A model generated the notes under the pieces. The model saw only the letters and a list, made by a program, of their open reading frames with translations. It was not told where the DNA came from and made no database searches. From Loripinus fragilis (taxonomy: Eukaryota > Mollusca > Bivalvia > Lucinida > Lucinidae), in NCBI GenBank assembly GCA_964019695.1, contig OZ026524.1:67978223-68042222 (forward strand): DNA of 64,000 bases, given 5' to 3'. The translations under genes and the position numbers were made by a program. Every line of letters begins with the position of its first letter. The first letter of the stretch is position 1. Below, one piece after another: positions 37,301 to 49,300 of this stretch.

Positions 37301-40300
37301 TATTCAAGTTTTAATAGGACATTCTGCTAGCAAATAGTGGAGACCCTGATCAGATGCCCTATATTGCAGCTTCTGATCTGGATCTGCACTGTTTGCATAT
37401 GTCCAACAAAAGGACCCTAGGCTTATATAGGTTAAACTTTTTCAACTTACCATAGAGCCAGTTAAGTAAAAAACACTCAGCGTAAAATTTGATTATTTTC
37501 TTATCCATCATTTTAAACATGTGTTTTGGTTGCTCAAAAGAACCGTCTCATTAAGCCAGTTCTTTTGAGTACCCACAACATATGTTTTGGTTGAGAAATA
37601 AGAAAATAATTTTCACTTACGCACTCCTATCTGGGGGCCTGACTTACCCAAAATATTTTTCTTGAATCACTTCTCCTCTCTGTTCTCGGCTTGTCTGAGA
37701 TGCCTCTTTTTTAGCAATATTTTCAGAAGTTGGATATCTCCTAAAAAATATGAAAAATTAAAGGTGTGAAACCATAGAAAATGTACAAAATTTGAAACCT
37801 GTGCAAAATTGCACAGGTTTCATATTTTGTACATTTGCTGTTGTTGTACCACTAAATAAAACTAGTTGACCCATGTCACTTCACTGTGACTTTGAAAATT
37901 AGGCTTAGCAAGGTGCCCACTCTTTGTCTGAAATAAAATTCCCTGACTTTTCACTGACTTTTCCCTGACAAAAAATCATTTTTCCCTGACCATTTTACCG
38001 CCCTTTCGCGCCCACCTTTTCCCCTTACAGTCATCTGCTACTCCGGTGTTTTATTAATACTGACATCAATCAAACTAAATCCATCCTAAAAATGTATGAG
38101 CTTTACATCAGAAATATGTGTTTAAATCATTAATACTTTTTGCTGCATAAGATGATTGGTTAATATGTTATACTGCTTATCTAAGCTGTTGGCTTCATGG
38201 TTGCAGAGATATAATATAATTCCAGGTTTTTTATATGAGTTTATGGGAGCAAACGGTCGCCAGGACATGGCCAATTTGGACCACAGTTTGGCAACATTTA
38301 TGCAAGAGATCACTAAAAATTGCTATATACTTAATATATAATCTGTGGGTCTCATGGTTTTATATAGTTATCAATGACACCCAGGGTGTGACCAGTTTGG
38401 AAATAAATTCTTTAAGTGTTTTACCCATTTTAAATCTGTGTGATCTTATTGATCCTTTTGTGGGGCCAGTGTGGCTCCCAGTAGCTTGTTTGGCAGGATT
38501 TACATAGACCACATGATATTGATACAAACTAAATCAACAAGCTGTGGGGCTTTTGGCTTCAGTGAAGATTTATAAAGTTTTTATGTCTATGAGAACTTTG
38601 TGTTGCCCATATGGCAACTAGAGTTCCAATCCAATCAGCCCAAAAAATTTATGCAGCCTTTCCCCTACCTTGTGTGTGATCACAGCTTGAGATATATGTG
38701 AACAGACAATGATAACAGACCATCAATACCTCACTTGAGCCTTTGACTGAGGTGAGTTAAAACATTGTGACCAAAATAAAAATAGGTCCCAGATTAAATA
38801 ACAATTACCAGCCAAGAGAAATACATATTAGAATAACTGTTTTGCATATTATATTCACCCTAAAACTATTAAACTCATCATCTCATATCTGTTTGTTCAA
38901 TTTTTAGGGATTAACTAAGCATGATTTTAAAATTCCCTGACTTTTGAAGATTTTCTAATTTCCCTGACCATTTTACAGACTTCCCTAACTTTTCCCTGAC
39001 CTTGAAGAAAAAACAAATTTCCCTGACTTTTCCCTGACCAGTGGGCACCCAGCTAAGGTCACCAAAACATGATTCAGTCCAATATTATATCCATGCAAAT
39101 TTGGTTCCAATTTGCCGCCTAGCTCATGAGCTATATTGCACACAAGAAAGTGACACACTGAGGCATCAACACCAAAAAATAATAAACATCCACAGGCATT
39201 TTAACCTGCAACTAATGAATGTAAATTGTTCAGAATTTTTATCAATTCATGCTTTAACAAATTGGTGAACTGCATCAGAATTTCCCCAGTACATTTATAT
39301 AGAAACACATAATTGAGCCGTGACATGAGATTTCCAACAATGTGGTATGTGCAACCAGCAAAAGCTCCAACCAGCCTGATTTGTTTGTTTGTTTGATTTG
39401 ATTCTTTACGTCCCATCAACAATCTTTCAGTTAAACAGGGACGGGTCTTCCTGGGTTGAACCAGTACTAAGCTAGGATAAATGTGTCTTGCTCAAGGACC
39501 ACAACGCAGTGACGCCGGTGAGGCTCTAACCAGCGGCCTCTCGGTCTCGAGTCAAGCACTCTACCACTGAGCCACTGCACACCCTAGCCAACCAGCCTGA
39601 GCATACTGGCAGTCTGATCAGAGCCTTTGCTAGTCAATTAAATACTCTTTGACTGTTAAGCTACTGACTGAACATCATTTGGAGTTTCTAAGCTTAAAAC
39701 TAGGCTGCAAAGGTTCCTCTGAGTTTACACATGTCAAAATGCCACATTGTTGGAAATCACATGTCACGGCTCATATATAGTGTTCCATATGGGCCTCGAA
39801 GCGAGAACACCTGTCCTGTCTTCAGGGTTTTCAAACAATAAAGGCGCAGACCAGCTTGCAAATCTGCGCATACTGATCAGCGCCTTTGTTATTTACTCAT
39901 TTGAAAGAATAATACTTGCTTCAGGCAAAATTTCAATATTCCAGCTGGTCTCTGTAGCTGAGTAGACTGGTTTGAGTCTTTCTTGGTCAGAAAACCCAGA
40001 AGATAGGTTTTGTAGCGTCAAGGCCCATAACAAGTGCTAATGGTTAGACAATTTTGAACATTGTATTTTTGTCGGGGAAAACCTAAATTTTGGATGATTG
40101 AATTTTTCCTCACATCATTTCAGCATCCCACCTACAGCTACAGTCATATGGAAACAGGGCCACAGCTTAGAGTCTGATCTGAAAGACTGATAAAGCCGGT
40201 GATCAAACTGACAACCCTGGTTTACAAGGGATGTGGCTTATCCATCCACAACAGCTGTTTCTTAGCCTTATTGGGCCAGAAATTTCTCCATAATGGCATC

Positions 40301-43300
40301 AACTAGGCCTTTTGTTCAGAGTGTGTAATAAAAAAAATGATTATCTTATTTCTCAATCGAAACATAAGTTGTGGGTACTCAAAAGAACCGTCTCAATGAG
40401 ACGGTTGTTTTGAGAACCCAAAACAAATTGAAATGTTAAAACTGATGAATTGGGAAATGTTTACAATTTTATGCATTTTGTTCATCTAAGCCATTGCATC
40501 ACCTCTCAATTTATTAACCCCCTCTTATTTACACATTTGTAATATACTAGGCCAAAAAAGAAACGCCGCATATAAAGATTTAAAATATTGCGTGTTAAAT
40601 GAGAGTTACACAAATTCATCTACTATCTATGTTTCGCTACTATTCCTGCCACACATTATTCCCATTGTTTTATTGAGCTCAGTCAACCCAAACCAGTGTA
40701 CTGGCTGCCTTTTTATTTTTCAAGTTTTTCACGTGCACAATTATTTAATTTAGATTTACACATGTAATAACTACTGAAATCACTAGTCTAATATCCAATT
40801 TGCTTGAAAACATTTTAAAAATTTAAAATTAAAGTTACACATTGCTAATTTACGATGCCAAAACGGACACATGTTGAACTCGAAAAGGGGATAAGAATGT
40901 TACAAGCTAACGTGACGCCTTGGTGATAGCCCAACAATTTCGATACCATGCAAGGAAGATTGAATGTCTTAGGAAACGTTTCTGACGAATTTGAGCAATG
41001 TCAGACTGTTCCCATTCATGACATCATCGCCTAATGACGCGACATCAAGATCGATAAAAACGTAGATTTAAACTGGCAAATCAATTTTGTCCAGTGGCAA
41101 TGATAGCCAGGACAACCCCAGGAATTCATAATCCAAGAATCAGCGCTCAAACTGTGACAAATGGTTTGCACGAGATTGGTGAAAGATCCCCCATATACAA
41201 TGCATGCTTTATATGCGGCATTTCCTTTTTGGCCTAGTATATTTACATTTTCTAAGACTTTTTGATTTATGTGACCATTAAAACGTAATGAACTACAGGA
41301 ATATTGACTGTCAGCTTCTTCCTTAACTAAGCTTATTTCCATGTGCAACTCGGCAAGCCTCGTGATCCTCAAGATGGATTTTTCTATCCCACACTAATGA
41401 TAGATTATAAGAATCTATCATGAGTGTGAGGGTAGGATAGAAAAATCCGTTAGGCTTGCCAAGTGATGACAAACGGTGATCCCGAGGGACGGATTTTTCT
41501 ATCCTACTTTCACCCGAATGATGGATTCTTTTTCTTGTTCACCATTAGATACCACATTTTATTCTTAACCCTTAAAGCGCCAAGAAAAAAATGCATCTGA
41601 AAATGTCGTCTGATGAAGTAGTCTGCTGCAAATAATTGCCTAACATTACTGACAAATTAAGTATAGAAGAAAACAGCATGGACACACAACAGATTGCTCC
41701 TATAGGAGCAGCCTGATCTGGGGGCCACACTGTTTGCCATAGAGGCTTCTTTAACATTTCAGCAGACGAGAAAAGCAGACGACTTTTGTTGCGATTGGCA
41801 TGTTAAGGGTTAAGAAAAAGCTCCCAGAAGTTCCTGAATACGCAGAAATACAAAATGTTATGATGACGTCACTTAAACATAACAAAGACGTCATTTGACA
41901 ACTATGTGTGTGTGATAGCATGGGTAAGATAAGATTTTCTAACCCAAGGTTAAATCTCAGATGTCCCTATCCAGTGTGCAAGAATATTATATCTTGGTTT
42001 AGCATGGTAAGGGTAAACATACCACAAACATCAGGGACCAATTTCATCAACGACTTTACGACGTGATTTTGCCTTAAAAACATCGTACGAAGTTTGTACA
42101 TTATAAATCCGGTTTCATCAAACTATTGAACTTTGCAAACTTCTTACTTTTTTTCGTATATATAAGACAAATATTTAGGCGTCGCAGCTGATATCTTTAT
42201 CTTAAATGTTACTAACTTACTACTTAGCTACCAAGACTGCGGCATTAAACACGGTTATAGAGGCTGAAGAGCAAAAAATCGGGAAAGCTTCAAATATCCC
42301 GAAAGTACTATAATAAAGACCACCCTTTACATACTATATGGTTTACCAAGATGAGAAAATAAGACCCCTTTCCTTGGTGTTTATGAGTTATTTATTGGTC
42401 CAAGTAACCTCTCCTACCCCTCCCCCTACCACGCTGTATACTGTCACCAAGATATTCGCCTATGGCCACTGTCAGTAGCTGAATTTATGCATAACCATCA
42501 CAAGGGAAGGGATTCAGTAGTAAAACCAATAGGATATTTTTGTACTTTTTCACATGTCACCATTGCTTAAACATACTAATATGCACATTCAAATGTACGG
42601 GTAAGTCCTCATCCTTTTGCATGACTGCCACGGACAACAATGATGAGGGGGCTTTTGTCAAGCAACCATACGTTCTACATTCGATAAAGTTACAAAATGT
42701 ATCTCTTTGTGTGAGTATGTATATGTGGGAGCTGTTCACAAGAGCTTTCAATAGAACTTTACATTCTCCATGAAGGGACATACATCCGCATTTGCACAAC
42801 TTCAGTTCCAACCGTATTACAGGTTGCATTCTAGATTTTTACGTTTTCGGAAATTTGGACTTGTTATCTCAAGCACCCGGGATGTGATGTTTAACTCATT
42901 TAAGCATTGCCTCCATTTTGTGGGAAGTTGGCAAACAGTGCAGACCCAGATCAGACACCAACAACCACGGTGGCATAGAGTCAGGTTCTCCGCTGTTGTT
43001 TGCTAAAATTTGAATAAAAAAAAAGAAAGACACCAAAACAGCCCCTCAAAAGTGGTTATGAGCTTGGACATGATTTTAAGTTATTGTGATAAAATATTTT
43101 TATAAAACAAGAGGGCCATAGTGGCCCTGAATTGCTCACCTGTACTAGATGGACCAGTCTTGTTCAGTGAAAGGTAATGATTTAAACCATTTGGTGGAGG
43201 GCAATCAAGCTGGTCTCTTCTGTAGTATAGTCTTTGAGCGCATAACAAGACCCTACCCCCTCCCCCCACCACACACAAACATTTTCTACATACCAAATAT

Positions 43301-46300
43301 TATTAGCACTTGTGGATTCAGACAAGATGGGCCTCTTTCAAACATGTGACCCCCGGGCCGGCCAATTTTGTGCCTTAGGGTCAAATTTTTAACATACTTG
43401 AAAAAGGTCAACTAGGTAATGTAACATAACAAATATCAAGGCTCTAGGCTTTGTGGTTTCAGATAAGAGGATTTTTTCTTGTCTTTCCTATATAATGCTA
43501 TATAAAACATGTGACCCCGGGGCGGGACCTTTATTGACCCCACTGGCATTAGTTGAACATTCAAACTTGGTAGAGGTCCACTTGGTGATGCTTAATACCA
43601 AATATCAAGGCTCTTGGCCCCGTGGCTTCAGACAAGAAGATTTTTTCACATTTTCCCTATATAAGCCTATGTAAAACATGTGACCCCCTGGGAGGGGTCA
43701 TTTCTGGCCCCAGGTCTATAATTTGAACAAACTTGGTAGAGGTCTACCAGGTGATGCTAAATACCAAATATCAATAGTCTAGGCCTTCTGGTTTCAGACA
43801 AGAAGATTTTTCACATTTCCCTATATAATCCAATGTAAAACATATGACCCCTGGAGCAGGGCCATTTTTGGCCCCAGGGTTATGATTTGAACAAACTTTG
43901 TAGAAGTCCACTAGGTGATGCTACATACCAATTATCAAGGCTCTAGGCCTTGTGGTTTCAGACAAGAAGATTTTTTCACATTTTCCCTATAAAAGTCAAT
44001 GTAGAACATGTGACCCCCGGAGCGGGGCCATTTTTGGCCAAAGGGCTATAATTTGAACAAGCTTGGTAGAGGTCCTCTGGGTGATGGTACATACCAAATA
44101 TTAATAGTCTAGGCCTTCTGGTTTCAGACTAGAAGAATTTTTCACATTTTCCCTATATAAGCCTATGTAGAACAATTGACCCCCAGGGCGGGACCATTTT
44201 TGGCCACAGGGCTATAATTCTAACTAAGTTGGTAGAGGTACACTAGGTGATGCTACATACCAAATATCAAGGCTCTAGGCCTTGTGGTTTCCGACGAAGA
44301 TTTTCACGTTTCCCTATATAAACCTATGTAAAAATTTTGACCCCGGGGCAGGGCCATTTTTGGCCCAAGGTTTAGAATTTGAACAAACTTGGTAGAGGTC
44401 CACTAGGTGATGCTACATACCAAATATCAAGGCTTTAGGCCTTGTGGTTTCAGCCACAAGAAGATTTTTTTCACATTTTCCCTATATAAGCCTATGTAAA
44501 ACATGTGACCCCCGGGGCAGGGACATTTTTGGCCCCAGGGCTTTACTTTGAACAAACTTGGTAAAGGTCCACAAGGTGATGCTACAAACCAAATATCAAG
44601 GTTTTAGGCCCTGTGGTTTCAGACAAGAAGATTTTTTCACATTTTTCCGATATAAGCCTATGTAAAACATGTGACCCCCGTGGCCGGGCCAATTTTGGCC
44701 CCAAGGGCTTAAGTTGAACAAACTTGATAGAGTTCCACTAGGTGATGCTACATACCAAATATCAAGAGTCTAGCCTTTCTGGTTTCAGACAAGAAGATTA
44801 TTTTAAGTTTTGTCTCGAAAATCTATTTTTAGCCTCTTTGACCTAGATATGCAATGGACCAAAACCATTTGAACACTTTTGGTAAAGGGCCACCAAAGGA
44901 TCATTTGTGTGAAATTATTTCAAAATTGGGCCAGGGTTTTAGGAGGAGTTGTCGTTTAAGTCAAAAGTTAATGGAGGGACGGACGAAGGACGGACGGACG
45001 ACGGACAAAGACCGATCACAAAAGCTCACCTTGTCACTTCGTGACAGGTGACCTAAAAATCAGAAAAAAATTCCCCTTGGAGCCCTACTATTTGTCTGGC
45101 ACTGACAGTAGCAGGCCGAAACGGATATCGTTGATACACAATCGACGTAATTTGCCTCTTAACGCCGGTCGCCATTCTTGGCTGACTAGACCTGCGTCGA
45201 TCTTTAACTGTCCCAGTAGCCTGGTAACGATCTCTGAGGCGCTGTATCGTTGGTGGATGGCAATGATGATATCTGGCCACGTCAGAAACACACACACCAG
45301 CTATTTACATTCCAATTGCGCCAGATTGTTCATGTTCAGACAAACGAGGTATGAATAATAAAGCTATAAAACTAAAGCTGCTGTATTTTTTATTCATGTA
45401 TACTTACAAGCTTCGTGTAAAATGAAAAAAAAATTGCTTCATTGATTCGTGGCGACGCCACATGCAAAACATAGTAAACCAGCAATGAATAGCTAGTGGT
45501 AGCCAGTGTCTTTAAAAACATCGGTATTGGGTATAGATAGAAGCAGAGTGTCGTTACCATCGGTTTTTATCTGTTAAAGAAGGCTAAAAATGTCCTGGAT
45601 GCAAAAAATAATATTCTTATTTTTTGCATTTTTAAAGTCCTTCAGTGTAGACAACCTCCCATAATGCCCACAACACTCAGGGCCAAAAATCGAGAGCATA
45701 CAAATTTTGTCGGCAGTATTTTTTCCGCTACTTAGGACTGGTGCGTGATGCTATCATTAATTCTGTGAATTGAATTTGTTGAATGGATGTTGAGGATATC
45801 AGATTTCATAAAAAATAATGAATTTGAATTATAATTTTTCATCCAGACATATTAGCAAAAAAACTTCAGTTTCTAGTTCCTCTCAGTATATTTTATGCTT
45901 TTAGGTAATCTTACTGATTTGTGCCTTACTTGGACATGTTGGACATGGTTTCTCATGATTTTCATCTAAGTGTCAAAGATTTTGGCTCCAGATCAGATAG
46001 AGGCTTGACGCAAGTATATGCACAATGTTAAAGGGATTGATTTCTGAATGGGGTATGCTGTCGCTTGCTTGTCTTCTCATGCGCTGGTCCATGAATTTAA
46101 GTCCGGAAAACTTCAAATTTGCAAGGTTCTGGGAGAGGGATCCAGCATTTTCCAGGTGGTCCACTTGCTTATTTTATGGGAACCTATAGAACTTGTGATT
46201 TTCCAAGGGGATGGAGGTCAGGACCCCCTGCCTTTATTCGGATCAGCACAAGCTTCTTTAAAACTTTCTTCACATACCTACGTATTTTTCTCTCTGTGTT

Positions 46301-49300
46301 AAACCACTTTACACGGCTATATAAAGTCTGCACATGACCAATCACATATTTCGAGACTGGAGTTAGGCAAAGTTAAAAATATGACGTTTTAGTGAAACAC
46401 AAGTTTTTGTTCTTACAATTTAAGATGTTTTGATGAAACTGACGTAAGCACTTCTCAGAAAACCATGTACTTACAATTTAAGGCTTAAATGAAATGTATG
46501 TGTGGTTCCTGTTGCCTACCTACCCTAATTTTTTTAGCCCTACCCTAAACATTAAAATGGTCTTTGGAGAAAAAAAACCTAAAATGGCACTTTTTCAGAT
46601 TTTGTCACTATTTTCTTTGTTAAATGTTATAAGAAAATTTAATAATTTCCCTTCCTACCTACCCTAAATTGTGTTGGTATGCAACAGGAACCACACATAT
46701 ATTTCATTTAGGCCTAAGATATATTGTACGAACTTTATTGATGAAATTGGCCCCAGCTGTTGTCTTGTTGAGACAGTCATTAAACAAACCACAGATACTG
46801 GAGAGGCCTATACTAAAGCAGTCAACCAGTACACACCTACAAACCAATCTCCTTCATAGCATCAAACCAAACTAAGTTATGAAGAAGAGGAACCTGTTTC
46901 CTATGAATGACTTGTAACTTGGCATCTAAGAGGGAGCAAGGGAGGGGGAAGGAGAGGGGTTCTTACTTTTTTCTCTCTTCTCTCCATTTTTTCACATCTT
47001 CAGGTGTTTCCAGAGACCAGATCTTCTTAGCAAAACCAGATTTGTGTTGCTATGGAAACAAGAACAAATAAAAGTACAAAACAAATGGTTTCATTTGTTG
47101 GGATGGAGGTAAATTTTGCTTTGTTTGGTTGATGTTTTACATCCCAGTCAACAGCTATGGTCATATCCAGACAGTCAGTTCACTTGACCACATTTTTTCC
47201 CCTTGGCAAGGCTGACTAAGCACATACTTTTGTTTGTAACTAACAACAACCCTTCTTGAATAAGTGGAAGAAGGCGAATGAGCGTAGATATTGTTTCATG
47301 ATCGATATCCACCAACGTATGGGACCTGGCTAAGATCGAACTGGCGACCCCTGGAATCAGCAGTTGGACTGGCTACGGACTGCACAATGGGGCCCAGTAG
47401 AATGGAGATAAATGATATTCACTAAAAGGTCACTTCTAATCAGTACCATATCAAAAATATCTGTTTAAACAAAGAGGGCCAGATGGCTCCTGATTGTTCA
47501 CCTGAGTTCTTAGCCATTGAGACACTTTTGTAAAGCATAAACTTTTCTTTGTGTTGTTGCTTTACATACAAGACAACATTTTTTCTGTCATGTCAGGATG
47601 ATCCCTGTCTTCTTTGGTTGAACCAGTTGTAAGTAGGGCTGCCACGTTTACAAAAATTGGTAAATGTTTACACGAGTTCCAGTAACCGAAATGATTCAGT
47701 TTACACGCAACTTCCAGATTGATTTTTTTTCATTATGCAGATCGGTAAAATTCCTGATATTTTCCCTAAAAAGCCTTTGAAAAATGTACCTTGTGCAAAT
47801 ATTTCAAAATTGTTTCTGGTTGGGTGTTGTGATAGAACTCATTTCAAGTAATTGGCAAGTGATTGCAACATGCATAGACTAGTACATTACGGACATTTTC
47901 TTCGGTTGCAAGCGTGTAATTAATGAGTGGACACACACAAGACATTACTGCGAATCGTAATGTACACATCAATACACACGCCGACAGGAAGTAAACAAAA
48001 AAAAATTCACGTGCATCACCTCTTTGCCTTTACATAAATAACTGTTAAAAATGCAGGAGTATCAGTGTTCCAAGCAGTGACTGAGTGAGGCAATATCGGG
48101 ACATTTTTATGGCCCGTTGAGCATGTCCGCCATAATTTCTAATTGCAGTAGATGCTTTATCAAATACAGTGGAATCTGAGAAAACAAACAATCTGATTGA
48201 TGATCCAGATCGAGATGTGAAGCATCACTGTTTAATAGAATATTTTTTCATTAAGAAATGCTATTAATAAACCATGACACTTGTCACATGCTAAAGTTCG
48301 TGTTAACAGTAGGTCAAAGTTGTAAACGTTTATTGCAGAAACACGAAACAGTGCCGTTTACACGTGTAAACGTGGCAGCCCTAGTTGTAAGTAGAGCATA
48401 ATTTGTCTTGCTCAAGGACCAACCCTGGAGACACTTTCATTAAGTAAAACGGAATCATTTTGAACAAATTTGACAGCAGGCAATATAATGTAGATAGAGA
48501 ACCATAGATTTGATTGATGAGAAACATTTGTGTTACAGAGTATAGCGGTAATCATTTTCAATCGTTACAGATTATTAGGAAAAATGATGAAATATTTAAA
48601 GATTTCATACAGACTGTTGGTTTACCTTACTAGTTTTATTGTTTGTTCTGGAGATATTAGTAAAAAAAAAACAAGTAGCCCAATGGGCAACGATCGCTCA
48701 CCATGGAGCCAGCATAATGTTTGGAGACACCATAATTTACGATACTCAAAGGCAGATAACTCTGAACTTGAAACAGTGACCAGGAATTAATTCAAAAACA
48801 TAAGATATTATGCCGGTTCTAGTTATCTGCAAGTATTAAAAAGATCTATATAAAAATTGCATTGGAAACCTGGTGAAAGTGTAGTTTTCAGATACTCAAG
48901 GGCAGCTAACTCTGTAGTCAGTTATGGGATCTGACCGAAATTCAAACTCATCCATACTTTTATGTATGTCCTGGTAACCTACAGGGATGTAGAAAATCAA
49001 ATGAAAAATGAAGGTGCTAGAGTGGAACATTATATAGTTATATTGTAGATGCTCAAGGGCAGCTAACTCTGTAGCTGGTGGATGGGTGTGGCGAAAAATC
49101 AAACTCATTCAAACTTGTTACCTACAAATGAGGAAGATCCATTCAAAAATGAAGGTGCTAGAATGGTCACAACAGATCTCCCATTGTAAGTCTATGTAGA
49201 TTTTTTATGATGCTCAAGGGAAGTTAACTCCACAGTCTAAAGTTGGTTTTACTTTAAATTAAACTCATCCAAGCTTTTATGGTTGTCCTTGTTAACTAAA

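Noticed and set aside
41031..41372. 113-codon minus-strand frame
   Set aside because: It is antisense to the Tc1-like remnant and its right flank; the sense strand carries the recognisable transposase motifs.
43081..45051. Short frames in the pearl-like array, also 8541-8741, 9916-10380 and 11183-11401
   Set aside because: They translate the ~165 bp tandem unit or MITE sequence and recur with each copy.
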